A stretch of 64,000 nucleotides of DNA, from positions 186,001 to 250,000 of the forward strand of contig CAWFXC010000003.1 in the NCBI GenBank assembly GCA_963819735.1, given 5' to 3'. Under the pieces are notes generated by a model that was given only the letters and a program-made list of their open reading frames with translations, made no database searches and was not told where the DNA came from. Positions 28,778 through 38,555 of the stretch are shown here, in pieces (position 1 is the first letter of the stretch; each line of letters opens with the position of its first letter). Source of the stretch: CAWFXC01 sp963819735. GTDB lineage: Bacteria; Actinomycetota; Acidimicrobiia; IMCC26256; DASPTH01. The position numbers and the translations under genes are program-made.

Positions 28778-30106
28778 TCAACGGGATCCCGCCGCGGTGA
28801 TCAGTGCCGCCACCAGCAGCGCGACGCGCAGCCCCCAGCGTCCCGCCCGGGAACGCCTGGTCGATCGTCGTCATCAACGACGTCGAGATGGCGACCGCGA
28901 GCGCGAGACCGAGGACGCGCAGCATGCTGAGGAGCGCCGACGCCTCGCCCGCGTTGCCGGGCGCGATCGTCGACGAGCGCGTACGACGTGGCCGCGGAGT
29001 AGACGATGCCGTTGCCGAGCCCGGTCACCGCGAGGGTGAGCAGCACCGAACCCGAGCGGCCCGTCGGTGCTCACGACGGCGAGCGCGACCATCCCGATCG
29101 CCATCGCCACCGAGACCGAGCGCGAGCGTGGCCGGCCCACCCCGGCGCCGGATCAGCGACCCCGACGCCGCGCCCCCGAGGGCGAAGGGAATCGAGAAGG
29201 CGAGGAACAGCAGCCCGGTGTCGAGCACGCTCGTGTGCCGCACCAACTCGAGTGACGTGGGCACGAGCACCATCACGACGCCCGATCCCCAGTTCGAGAG
29301 CGTCGCCTCCGCGGTGCCGAGCCGGAAGGAGAGCGAGCGCGTCGACCGCGGTGGGCACGAGCGGATCCTCCGGTCGGCGCCGCCGCGCCACGATCAGGAG
29401 GAACACCGCGCCGAGTCCGATCGACACGATGGTGCCGGGTTCCGACCACCCGGCCGACGCCGCGTGTTGGATCCCGCCGACCGCGAACCCGATCCCGAGC
29501 ATCAGCAGACCGAGCCGGACGAAGGGCACGGTGCGCGAGTGATCGGAACCGAGCGGCGGCACCAGTACCGCGAGCAACGCGATGGCAATCGTCAACAGCA
29601 CGACGTTCACGCCGAAGAACGCCCGCCACGACCACGCCTCTGCGAGGAGGCTGGCCACCAACGGTCCGCACGCGCCGCCGATCCCGCCGAGCGCGCCCCA
29701 GATACCGACTGCGATCGGTTGTTGGTCGCCCTCGAACATCGCGTCGATGGCGGCCAACGACGTGGTGAAGCAACAGGCCGACGCGATGCCCTGCAGCGCG
29801 CGACCGAGGATCATCAGGGTGAACGTGTCGGCGACCGCGCACAGGGCCGACGCGACACCGAACCCGATCACCCCGGCGAACAGGAGCGGGCGGGCGCCCG
29901 ACGCGGTCGGCCACCCGGCCGATGAGCAGCAACGGCGCGGCGAAAGCGAGGCTGGCGACGGTGACGATCGCCCCGGCGGTGGCGGCGCTGACCCCGAGAT
30001 CGGACCCGATCTGCGGGAGCAGCACCACGACGCCGTTGATGTCGACCGACAGTGCCACGATCGGGAGGCTCAGCGCGAAGAGCGCGAGCCACTGCCGGGG
30101 TTTCAC
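28778..30106 (-). pseudogene. MFS drug-exporter-like transporter, multiple frameshifts
   Basis: Membrane transporter of the EmrB/QacA-like major facilitator group. The first frame gives WLALFALSLPIVALSVDING and ...IGRVADRVGR, the MFS loop motif between helices 2 and 3. Later frames give IGFGVASALCAVADTFTLMI, the motif PLVASLLAEAWSWRAFFGVN and several more hydrophobic helices to LLVAALITAAGSR. Breaks lie at about 29890, 29335, 29125, 29055, 28965 and 28833. Rejoined it is ~440 aa with 12-14 helices. The GTG start overlaps the stop of the upstream gene (GTGA). Export substrate unknown. Confidence 0.78.
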
Positions 30107-31129
30107 CTCGCGCTCGGGTCGAGATCGTCGGGGGGCGCAACGTCGTCGACGAGGCTGAGCGCGACCGCGGCCCGCAACTGCGTGTCGAGGCTCAACGCGC
30201 CGCGCACGCCGCGCCGCGACCACCACGCGCCGAGGTCGTCGTCGTACCGCAGCGGATCCGGCAGTGGATCCGGCATCCCCACGACGCGTTGCAGGACGAC
30301 GCCGAGGAGCGCGGGTGCGGGCGTGACCCGCGGCGGGCCGCCGACGAACGGGATGCTCCAGAAGTCGGGGGTCTGCATGTTCGGCGCGCCGCCGGGGATG
30401 GTGCCGGGCCCGTCGGGCGCCACGATCGAGATGTCGGCATGGCCGGGCCGGCGCGAGTTCAACAACGTGATGCCGAGCGAGTTCTGCCGGCGGGCGAGCT
30501 CGGTGCCCGTACGCGCGAGCATCGGTCGCGCGCGCGACGAGTTGCAGGTGCACGAGCGCGCACAGCGCGTGCAGCGTGACCTCTTCGTACTGACCCGCGC
30601 CCGCACCCTGACTTGCGCCCGCACTCTGACCCGCACCCGCACCCGGCGCGTGCCACAAGAGGTCGTGGGCGAGCGATCCCGAGAACAACGCCGGATGTTC
30701 GCCGCGGTAGCGCGCGTTGACGACCCGCTCACCCCGGCGGCCGTCCGCCGGCGGCCCGACGATGCGTCCCGCCGCCGCGGGGATCCCGATGCCGACGTGG
30801 TCCACCGGCGTCTGCCCGGCCACGAAGGCGTCGAGCAATGGCTCCGCCACCGTGCCCACGAGCGCGACCAGCCCGGCCCGGGCACCCGGTTTCGGGGCGC
30901 GGCGCACGAGCGCCGGATCGGTCATGCGGGCGGCCGCGTCGGCCACCCCGATCGCCGACAAGGCCGCGACCGCCGCTGATTCGTCGGGTTCGTCGCCGCC
31001 CGCCGGCACCATCGACGATCCCCCGGGGTAGATGCCCGGCTCCCCGAACAACTCGTTCGAGGAGAAGAGGTCCGGATCCCTGGGCGGTCGGGGCGCGGCG
31101 GCGAGGATCGCGTGTGCGTCGGTCACCAC
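30103..31129 (-). pseudogene. Protein of unknown function, one frameshift
   Basis: I do not recognise a named family. The first frame (from GTG 31129) encodes ~195 aa including SSNELFGEPGIYPGGSSMVPAG and a LLDAFVAGQTPVDHVGIGIP segment. A Gly/Ala/Gln low-complexity stretch (AGAGQSAGASQGAGAGQ) follows. After a break near 30537 another frame carries ARTGTELARRQNSLGITLLN, DGPGTIPGGAPNMQTPDFW and YDDDLGAWWSRRG to the stop at 30103. The whole would be ~340 aa, cytoplasmic, without obvious catalytic motifs. It is coupled to the MFS gene by a GTGA overlap, so a shared role is possible. Confidence 0.6.
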
Positions 31130-31274
31130 GAGCCGCTCAGGCTAGGGAACCCGGCCAACGGGGCGGTGGACCGCCGCCCGGGGATCTCGACCGTTCCCTG
31201 CCCAGCCCGTACCATCACCGGCTGATCGACGCGCGGAACGCGCGACATGAGAGGGCGATCGTGAGCGGGAGATC

Positions 31275-31684
31275 ATGAGCGAACCGGTCGGGTGGTTCCG
31301 TGCAGTGGTGGTCGACGCCGCCGATCCGGCCCGGTTGGCCGAGTTCTGGCAGGGCGTGCTCGGGGTCGGGGTCGTGGAGTCGGAATCCGACTGGATCCAG
31401 CTCGCACCCGACCGCGGGGCGCGTTCTTCGCGTTCGAGCCCGCACCGGCGGGCGCGGCACCGCTCGGCTTCCGCACCCGCCCCGACATCGAGGTCGACGA
31501 CATGGACGTCGCCCGGGCGCGGATCGAGGCGCTCGGGGGCCGCCTGGTCGAGGTGATCCACGCCCGCCCCGGCGAATCGCACTACCGGATGGCGGACCCC
31601 GAGGGGAACGAGTTCACCGTGGTGCTCCCCCTTCCCCCCGACGTGGCGCGCCAGGCGTACGGCGAGCGGGCCGAACCGGGCTGA
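31275..31684 (+). pseudogene. VOC (glyoxalase-like) family protein, one frameshift
   Basis: Small vicinal-oxygen-chelate fold protein of ~136 aa. It begins VGWFRAVVVDAADPARLAEFWQ, typical of the actinobacterial glyoxalase-like group. It ends HYRMADPEGNEFTVVLP, the usual C-terminal metal-ligand strand. The two halves are in different frames, breaking near 31425 in RGA-FFAFEP. Substrate unknown. The start ATG 31275 follows GGGAGATC. Confidence 0.8.
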
Positions 31685-31731
31685 CCGGCTGATTCGAGAG
31701 GCTTGATGTCGAGCAGCGCGAAACTGGCACC

Positions 31732-32929
31732 GTGATCTCCGACCCCGACGGCAACGAGGCGCGGGGCGCGGACGGCAGCGAGCGCAGGGCGGGCGCGACG
31801 GGAGCGGTCGGCGGCAACGTGCCGGTGCCCGATCCCGAACCGGCCGTGGCCGACCCCCCGTTGCACGCGCCCGGGGGACGGCACTCGACCGACCCCGATG
31901 CCGGCCCCCGGGTCTCGCGGGGCCACCTCGCGTTCCGCATCCTGATGCTGCTGGTCACTGCGCTCGCGCTCTACCTCGTGCTGCCGGGTCTGCTGCGCCT
32001 GTTCGGATCCCTCCCGCAGCTCGCGCGCGGTGTTCCCGGCGTGGTTCGCACCGATCTTCGTGCTGGAAGCGGCCGCGTTCGTGTCGATCTGGGAGTTGAT
32101 GCGCATCGCGCTCGACACCGACAACTGGTTCGACATCGCGTGCGCCCAGCTCAGCGGCAACGCGCTCAGCCGCGCGCTCCCCGGAGGCGCGGCCACCGGC
32201 GGCACCACGATGTACCAGATGCTCACGCGGGCCGGTTTCGGTGGCCCGACCACCAGCACCGCGCTCACCGCCGTCGGCCTGCTGTCGACGGCGACGCTGT
32301 TCGTGCTGCCGATCCTGGCGCTGCCCGCGATGTTGTTCGGCCTCGCGGTGCGGTCCGAGTTGGTACGGGGCGCGATCTTCGGCGGCGTGGTCGGCATCTT
32401 CATCCTCACCGGCGCGTCGATCCTCCTGATCTCCGACCGCGTCGTGCGCGGGTTCGGCCGCGGGCTGGACTGGTTCGTGCAGCGGGTGCTGCGCCGGCCG
32501 ACCCCCGAGCCGTCCCTCGCCGACCAACTGGTCAAGTCACGCGACTTCGTGCGCAACGCGTTGGCCGAGTCGTGGAAGCGGGCGGTGCCCGCGGCGCTCG
32601 GGAACCAGCTGTTCGACTTCCTGGCCCTCTACGTGAGCCTGCTCGCGGTCGGCTCGCGCGTCGACCCGGTGCTCGTGCTGCTCGCCTACGTCGCGGGGAG
32701 TGCACTGGCCATGATCCCGATCACCCCGGGCGGCCTGGGCTTCGTCGAGGCCGGCCTCACCGGGGTGCTCACGCTGGCGGGCGTCACCGCCGAGCACGCC
32801 GTCCTCGCCACCCTGCTCTACCGGTTGTTCTCCTACTGGTTGCCCCTCCCGGCCGGAGTGGTGGCGTCGTTCCTGTTCCGTCGGCGCCACCGCCTCGACG
32901 AGAGCACGACCGCTCCCGAACCTGCGTAG
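31732..32929 (+). CDS. Lysylphosphatidylglycerol synthase TM region / flippase-like protein (UPF0104), one frameshift
   Basis: Polytopic membrane protein of the AglD/LPG-synthase transmembrane family, implicated in lipid-linked sugar or lipid flipping. The N-terminal ~60 residues are Asp/Pro/Gly-rich and soluble. Then come a first helix (LMLLVTALALYLVLPGLL) and, after a break near 32030 (one extra G), VFPAWFAPIFVLEAAAF and six further helices. The conserved signature LSGNALSRALPGGAATGGTT and the late segment ITPGGLGFVEAGLTGVLTLAGV are both present. Intact from 32030 on (299 codons). GTG 31732 is the likely start. It is followed by zwf on the same strand. Confidence 0.82.
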
Positions 32930-33056
32930 CTCGCGCCTGTTCACCCAGTGATCGTTCGTGCGTAACCCGCGCGACACGGGCGCGACGCACCATGTACGGG
33001 CTCCCTCGTGCGTGGGGGATTCCGGCATGGGCTCATCGTCGTGGGGGTGGCCACTC

Positions 33057-34529
33057 GTGCGCAGCGAACCGACCGACATCAACTCGCATCTCATCTCGCC
33101 GTTGCGGCCGCACGTCATGGTGCTGTTCGGCGCCACCGGCGACCTCGCCCGGCGCAAGCTCCTGCCCGGGCTGTTCCACCTCGCGCAGGCCGGCCTGCTG
33201 CCCGAATGCCGGATCCTGGGCACGTCGCTCGACGACTTCGACGACGACACCTTCCGCGCCCACGCCCGCGCCGCGCTCGACGAGTTCGCGCACCACGGCG
33301 TCCCCGACGACGACTGGCACGACTTCTCGTCGCGGCTGTCCTACCTGTCGCAGTCGGCGGGGCCCGACGTGCTGGCCAAGACGGTGGCCGACCTCGAGGA
33401 CGATCTCGGCGGCGACGTCTCCCGCCTCCACTACCTCAGCATCCCGCCGATCGCCGCGCCCGACGTGCTGCAGTTGCTCAGCGACGCGGGCCTGGCCGAG
33501 CGGTCGCGCATCATCATGGAGAAGCCGTTCGGCACCGACCTCGAGAGTGCGGTCGAGCTCAACAACACGCTGCACGCGACCTTCGACGAGAGCCAGATCT
33601 TCCGCATCGACCACTTCCTCGGCAAGGAAGCCGCGCTCAACATCCTCGCGTTCCGGTTCGCCAACGGTCTGTTCGAACCGATCTGGAACCGCCAGCACAT
33701 CGCGCACGTGCAGATCGACGTGCCGGAGACGCTGTCGATCGGCCAGCGCATCCCGTTCTACGAGAAGACGGGCGCGTACCGCGACATGGTGGTGAACCAC
33801 CTGTTCCAGGTGCTGGGGTTCATGGCGATGGAACCGCCGACGGCACTGGCGCCGAAGCCGATCGGCGAAGAGAAGAACAAGGTGTTCCGTTCGCTCAGCC
33901 CGATCGAGCCGTCGCACGTGGTGCGCGGCCAGTACGACGGCTACCTCGACGAACCCGGTGTCCGCCCGCACTCGGAGACCGAGACCTTCGTCGCCCTCCG
34001 CTGCGAGATCGACAACTGGCGGTGGGCGGGCGTGCCGTTCTACCTCCGCACCGGCAAGCGCATGGCCCAGGGCGCGCGCGTCATCTCGATCGCGTTCCGC
34101 GAGCCGCCCAAGAGCATGTTCCCCACCGGCTCCGGGGTCGGCGCGCACGGGCCCGACCACCTCACGTTCGATCTCGCCGACGCGTCGAAGCTCTCGCTCT
34201 CGTTCTACGGGAAGCGCCCCGGCCCCGGCATGCGCCTCGACAAGCAGAGCCTGCAGTTCGCGCTGCACGAGACCGGGCGCACCGCCGACCTGCTCGAGGC
34301 CTACGAGCGCCTGATCTACGACGCCATGAGCGGCGACCACACGTTGTTCAGCAGCGCCGAGGGCATCGAGAGCCTGTGGGAGCGGTCGAAGCCGCTGCTC
34401 GAGGATCCGCCCCCGGTGCGGCCGTACCCGGTCGGGTCCTGGGGCCCCAACGCCATCCACCAATTGGTGGCGCCCGACGCCTGGCGACTCCCGTTCGAGC
34501 GGGCGTGGCGCGCACCCTCCCCGAGCTGA
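33057..34529 (+). CDS. zwf: Glucose-6-phosphate dehydrogenase
   Basis: First enzyme of the oxidative pentose phosphate pathway (glucose 6-phosphate + NAD(P)+ to 6-phosphogluconolactone). NADP-binding motif GATGDLARRK at residues 25-34, substrate/catalytic motif RIDHFLGKE at about 183-191, and the later segment PFYLRTGKRM. Length 490 aa, normal for the family. I chose GTG 33057 because GGGGGTGG lies 6 bases ahead and homology begins soon after. In-frame starts at 32958 and 33027 would add unconserved residues. It is not in an obvious operon with pgl, opcA or tkt here, which is unusual among actinobacteria. Confidence 0.93.
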   Translation: MRSEPTDINSHLISPLRPHVMVLFGATGDLARRKLLPGLFHLAQAGLLPECRILGTSLDDFDDDTFRAHARAALDEFAHHGVPDDDWHDFSSRLSYLSQSAGPDVLAKTVADLEDDLGGDVSRLHYLSIPPIAAPDVLQLLSDAGLAERSRIIMEKPFGTDLESAVELNNTLHATFDESQIFRIDHFLGKEAALNILAFRFANGLFEPIWNRQHIAHVQIDVPETLSIGQRIPFYEKTGAYRDMVVNHLFQVLGFMAMEPPTALAPKPIGEEKNKVFRSLSPIEPSHVVRGQYDGYLDEPGVRPHSETETFVALRCEIDNWRWAGVPFYLRTGKRMAQGARVISIAFREPPKSMFPTGSGVGAHGPDHLTFDLADASKLSLSFYGKRPGPGMRLDKQSLQFALHETGRTADLLEAYERLIYDAMSGDHTLFSSAEGIESLWERSKPLLEDPPPVRPYPVGSWGPNAIHQLVAPDAWRLPFERAWRAPSPS

Positions 34530-34717
34530 CCGCAAGAGAGCCGTCAGCAAGATGGTGCATGGCATTTGCCAACGAAAGGTGACAGCAATCTTTCCGTAAC
34601 CCGTCGGTGACCCTACAGAAGCCGGGCTGACCCGATCCCTTCGTACGTTGACCTTCGCCGCGGCGCGCAGGGCGCGCGTCGTGTTCGGAGTGCGGGCCAA
34701 CGAGAGGGGATCTACCA

Positions 34718-36283
34718 ATGTCGACGGACGCATCGGCCGTGAGCAGCGGCGAGATGAAGCGGAGTCTGACGCTCACCGGCGTCACCGTGAACGCGATGGC
34801 ACTCATCGCACCCGGCGCGTTCCTGTGGACGACGTTCCAGGTGCAGTCCGCACTCACCCGGGGAGGTACGACGACCGCGGCCGACATGTGGCCCGGCCTG
34901 CTGTTCTCGCTCATCCTCGCCATGCTCACCGCGTACAGCTACGCCGAGCTGGCGCGCGTGTATCCCGATGCGGGTACCGGTTCCAGCTACTACTTCGCCG
35001 AGGCCGCGTTCCTCGAGAAGGAGAGTCCGGCGCATCGCAAATGGGCGCGGTTCGCCAAACTGAGCGTCGGGTGGATCAGCCACCTCTACTACTGGATCTA
35101 CCCCGGCATCATGGTCGCCTTCACCGCGACCCTCTTCGCCTACATCTACAGCGCGCTGTTCCACCACACGCTCACCTACATACCGATCGCCATCGTGGCG
35201 GTCTTGTTCGCGTTCATCACCGGCTACATCGCGTTCCGCGGCATCAGCGGCTCGACGATGGTGTCGATCATCATCCTCGCCATCCAGATCGTGTCGTTGG
35301 CGGCAGTGAGCGTGTGGTTCATCGTCTACCGCGTCGCCCACCCCCACGGCGGGTACGAGATCATCAACGCCGCGCACGTGGTGATCCCGCACAGCTACAT
35401 CAACATGCTCTACCAGTCGACCATCGCCATCCTGCTGCTGGTCGGCTTCGAGTCGGTCACCGCGCTCGGGGCCGAGGCGATCCACCCCGAGAGCGACATC
35501 AAGAAGGGTGTGCTGATCAGCCTCGCCATCCAGGGCGGCATCTGCTACCTGATCCAGTACTTCGCCGCCAACTTCGTCGTCGGCAAGGCCTCGATCTCGA
35601 GCGGGAGCGGCAAGACCCTGGTCACGGGTTACAACGCGGCGGCGGTCGACTCGGCCCCGATCGGCACCATGCTGAAAACCACGATCGGCAAGGGCGGCGT
35701 CGGCGTGTCGGTGCTGGTCGCGTTGACGGTGTTGCTGGCGTTGATCGGCACGACGTTGGCGTGTTTGAACGCCGGGGTGCGGGTGACGTACTCGATGGCG
35801 AAGGACAAGGAGATGCCGGGCATCCTCGGCCTGCTCCACGGCCGCTTCGCGACACCGCACGGCGGCATCTGGGTCCTGGTCGGCTTGTCGGCCGCGCTCG
35901 GCGTGTTCGGCGCCAACCCGTACCAGGTCGACAACCTCACCCAGATAACCCTGGCGTCGAACATCGGCACGTTCCTCGTGTACGGCTTCACCTGCATCAT
36001 CGCCATCGTGGCGTTCGCCAGCCGCCACGACCGACACTTCGGAAAGCACTACGCGATACCGGGCATCGGTTTCCTGATGAACATCGCCGAGCTCCTGGGC
36101 GTCTTCTACATCGCGGTGACCGGCTCCGGCACCACGCCCGGCGACGCTTACAAGGCAATGGGCGTCGTGATCCTCTGGTGCATCATCGGGGCCATCTGGG
36201 TCGGCTTGAACCCGAAAATGCGCGGCACCAAGGTGATCCACGATCCGGGGCGGCGAGAACCGTCGACGGTGGGCGCGGCGTAG
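34718..36283 (+). CDS. APC-superfamily amino acid permease
   Basis: 521-aa transporter with about 12 membrane helices. The first (residues ~22-40) is GVTVNAMALIAPGAFLW, with the glycine-containing break typical of APC helix 1. Helix 6 reads LLVGFESVTALGAEAIHPE, the conserved FE...xxE signature. The likely cargo is an amino acid or polyamine; the exact substrate is unknown. RBS GAGAGGGGA precedes ATG 34718. A strong hairpin-plus-U terminator follows at 36311. The 189-base leader contains two GTNAC pentamers in 11-base register (gtaac and gtgac, near 34598-34613), like half of a GlnR site. Confidence 0.87.
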   Translation: MSTDASAVSSGEMKRSLTLTGVTVNAMALIAPGAFLWTTFQVQSALTRGGTTTAADMWPGLLFSLILAMLTAYSYAELARVYPDAGTGSSYYFAEAAFLEKESPAHRKWARFAKLSVGWISHLYYWIYPGIMVAFTATLFAYIYSALFHHTLTYIPIAIVAVLFAFITGYIAFRGISGSTMVSIIILAIQIVSLAAVSVWFIVYRVAHPHGGYEIINAAHVVIPHSYINMLYQSTIAILLLVGFESVTALGAEAIHPESDIKKGVLISLAIQGGICYLIQYFAANFVVGKASISSGSGKTLVTGYNAAAVDSAPIGTMLKTTIGKGGVGVSVLVALTVLLALIGTTLACLNAGVRVTYSMAKDKEMPGILGLLHGRFATPHGGIWVLVGLSAALGVFGANPYQVDNLTQITLASNIGTFLVYGFTCIIAIVAFASRHDRHFGKHYAIPGIGFLMNIAELLGVFYIAVTGSGTTPGDAYKAMGVVILWCIIGAIWVGLNPKMRGTKVIHDPGRREPSTVGAA

Positions 36284-36310
36284 CGCGCGCACTGACCCAC
36301 GAACTGGATG

Positions 36311-36344
36311 GAGCCGGGGCCCGACGGGGCCCCGGCTCTTTCTC
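36311..36344 (+). terminator. Rho-independent terminator after the APC permease
   Basis: A perfect 12-base stem: gagccggggccc (36311-36322) pairs with gggccccggctc (36327-36338) across a four-base loop gacg, followed by tttctcct. It ends the permease transcript before the convergent small membrane protein gene. Confidence 0.9.
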
Positions 36345-36351
36345 CTGCCGC

Positions 36352-36660
36352 CTACGTGGAGGTGCTGCCGCCGTCGCGGCGGGTCACGGTGACCGCGGCG
36401 CCGCGCAGGAAGAACAGACCGATGCCCGCGAATACGATCGCGGGCACGAACCGCCAACTCGCGTCCAGGGCGAACAACTCGATGACCGCTACCGCGATCC
36501 ACAGGAATCCGACGGCCAACAGGAACCCGGGCCGCGACGGTCGCCGCCCCACCTGCCCCGGCGGCTTGTCGCCCTTGGCGGCGCGGTTGCCGTTGGCGCG
36601 CTTGCCCGCGGAGCCGCCCGGTCGACCTTTCGATTTCCGATCCCGCGCCACGTGAGGCAC
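36352..36660 (-). CDS. Small two-helix membrane protein of unknown function
   Basis: 102-aa protein. The first ~45 residues are basic and disordered (Lys/Arg/Gly/Pro), then come two hydrophobic helices, FLLAVGFLWIAVAVIELFAL and FVPAIVFAGIGLFFLRG, with a short polar C-terminus. The layout suggests a positively charged cytoplasmic N-tail and a membrane hairpin. The family is not recognised. It is divergent from the PP2C gene, with starts only 31 bases apart, so the two genes share a promoter region. GTG at 36660 or 36651 could be the start. Confidence 0.65.
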   Translation of the reverse strand: MPHVARDRKSKGRPGGSAGKRANGNRAAKGDKPPGQVGRRPSRPGFLLAVGFLWIAVAVIELFALDASWRFVPAIVFAGIGLFFLRGAAVTVTRRDGGSTST

Positions 36661-36691
36661 CCTAGCGTTTCGACCTCGTCAGGAACGCCCC

Positions 36692-37573
36692 GTGAGTGAC
36701 GACCAAGACGCGCCCGAGGAACCGATCGGCAACGGGATCCTCGCCGCGCACTCGGTGCTCGGGAAGCTGTCGTGGGCACTGCGCTCGGAGACGGGCGACG
36801 TTCGTTCGAGCAACGAGGACTTCAGCGACGCGTTCGTCCCCACCGCGCCCGACGACGCCTGGGACCGCGGCCCGCTGTTCGTGGTGGCCGACGGCATGGG
36901 TGGTCACGCGGCCGGCGAGGTGGCGAGCCGGGTCGCGGTGGAAGCCGCGCTCGAGTCGTGGGCGAGCGGATCCGCCTCCGCGCCGCAGCAAGGTGTGCGC
37001 AGCGCGATCCGCAGCGCCAACATCGCGGTCTACGACGCGGCGCTCGCGCCGGGCCGGCGCGGGATGGGCACCACGATCGTCGCCCTCACGGTGGCGGGAC
37101 GCGAAGCGGTCATCGGCCACGTCGGCGACAGCCGCGCCTATCTCGTGCGCGACGCCGAGTGCACGCAGCTCACCGCCGACCACTCACGGGTCGGCGAGAT
37201 GGTGCGGATGCAGCTGCTCACGCCGGAGGAAGCGGCGAAGCACCCGAGTCGATCGCAACTCACGCGCAGCCTCGGCAGCGACATCGGGGTGCAGGTCGAT
37301 CTCACCCGGCAACCGGTCGAGCAGGCCGACACCATCGTGCTCTGCACCGACGGTCTCTGGGACGTCGTCTCGCGTGCGGAGATGGCCGACGCCGTCACGC
37401 TCGTGGCCGGGCAGCAGACCCCTCCCCCCACGGCGGCCGTCGATCAACTGGTCGAGTTGGCCCTGAAACGCGGGGCGTCGGATAACGTCACCGCCCTCAC
37501 CGTCACCGTCACCTCCACACTTCCGATCCCCGCCGCCGCGGGGCGTCGCTTCTTCCGTCGAGGACGAGCCTGA
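36692..37573 (+). CDS. PP2C-family Ser/Thr protein phosphatase
   Basis: Metal-dependent protein phosphatase of 293 aa. Motifs RSSNEDF (38-44), VVADGMGGHAAGE (64-76), GHVGDSRAYLV and CTDGLWDVV supply the metal-binding Asp residues. No membrane segment is seen, so the enzyme is soluble, unlike mycobacterial PstP. RBS AGGA is ahead of GTG 36692. It is one base from the kinase gene, which in turn overlaps the glutamine-synthetase-like gene, so the three form one tight operon. It probably reverses phosphorylation by the adjacent kinase. Confidence 0.92.
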   Translation: MSDDQDAPEEPIGNGILAAHSVLGKLSWALRSETGDVRSSNEDFSDAFVPTAPDDAWDRGPLFVVADGMGGHAAGEVASRVAVEAALESWASGSASAPQQGVRSAIRSANIAVYDAALAPGRRGMGTTIVALTVAGREAVIGHVGDSRAYLVRDAECTQLTADHSRVGEMVRMQLLTPEEAAKHPSRSQLTRSLGSDIGVQVDLTRQPVEQADTIVLCTDGLWDVVSRAEMADAVTLVAGQQTPPPTAAVDQLVELALKRGASDNVTALTVTVTSTLPIPAAAGRRFFRRGRA

Positions 37574-37574
37574 A

Positions 37575-38555
37575 ATGCGCTACCCGCCCGGGAGTCGGAT
37601 CGACCGGTACGAAGTGATCGAAGAGCTCGGTGAAGGGGCCTACGCCGAGTCGTACAAGGCGCGCGACACCGAGAGCGACACGCTCGTCGTGCTGAAGTGC
37701 CTGAACCCGAACCTCTTCGCCGACCCGCACAACTTCCAGCGGTTCCGGCGCGAGGCCGAGGTCGTGTCGCGTCTCCACCACCCCAACGTGCTGCGCAGTC
37801 TCGACGACCACGCCAACCGCACCGAGCCGTACCTGGTGCTCGAGTACGTCGAGGGCGAGAACCTCCGGCGGCGCGCCCGCGAGCTGCGACCGGTGCCGAT
37901 CGACCTCGCGATCGACTGGGGCCGTCAGCTCGCCGACGCGCTCGCGTACCTCCACTCGCACGGCATCGTGCACCGCGACCTGAAGCCCGAGAACGTGATC
38001 GTCGCCGACGACGGCACGCTGCGCCTCATGGACTTCGGCACCGCGTTCCTCGAGGGGGCAAAGCGTCTCACGTGGCGTCACCTCGGTGAGAGCCTCGGCA
38101 CCCCCGACTACATGAGCCCCGAACAGATCAAGGGAGAGCGCGGCGATGCCCGCAGCGACATCTACGGTTGGGGAATCCTGATGTACGAGGTCCTCACCGG
38201 ACGCGTCCCGTTCGAAGGCGACAACTGGATGGCGACGATGGCTGCGCACCTGCAACAGAACCCGAAGCCGATCCGCCAGCTCCGCTCTGACGTGCCCGCG
38301 CCGCTCGAAGCCGTCGTGCTCAAGGCGATGCGCCGGTTCCCGGACCACCGCTACCAGAGCGCCACCGAGCTGCTCGACGACCTCGACCACCTCGACACGC
38401 TCGACGTCTCCACCTTCGACTTCTCGCTTGAGGAACCGATGGGCGGGATCGCGGCGATGGACTCCACCAAACGGATCTGGGCGATCGTCGCCCTCGTCGC
38501 GGTCAGCTTCCTCGGCATCATCGCGGTCATCATCACGTTGGCGTACGTCGCGTGA
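37575..38555 (+). CDS. Ser/Thr protein kinase, tail-anchored
   Basis: Hanks-type kinase of 326 aa. Gly-loop GEGAYAES (19-26), catalytic Lys41 (VVLKCL), HRDLKPEN (133-140), metal DFG (153-155), and SLGTPDYMSPEQ in the activation segment. The activation loop has an atypical GAKRLTWRHLGES run. After the kinase fold a short linker leads to a single hydrophobic helix (about 301-325) that ends one residue from the C-terminus. There is no extracytoplasmic sensor domain such as PASTA or NHL, unlike PknB/PknD. ATG 37575 lies directly after the phosphatase stop. The end overlaps the GS-like gene by 4 bases (GTGA). Confidence 0.92.
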   Translation: MRYPPGSRIDRYEVIEELGEGAYAESYKARDTESDTLVVLKCLNPNLFADPHNFQRFRREAEVVSRLHHPNVLRSLDDHANRTEPYLVLEYVEGENLRRRARELRPVPIDLAIDWGRQLADALAYLHSHGIVHRDLKPENVIVADDGTLRLMDFGTAFLEGAKRLTWRHLGESLGTPDYMSPEQIKGERGDARSDIYGWGILMYEVLTGRVPFEGDNWMATMAAHLQQNPKPIRQLRSDVPAPLEAVVLKAMRRFPDHRYQSATELLDDLDHLDTLDVSTFDFSLEEPMGGIAAMDSTKRIWAIVALVAVSFLGIIAVIITLAYVA

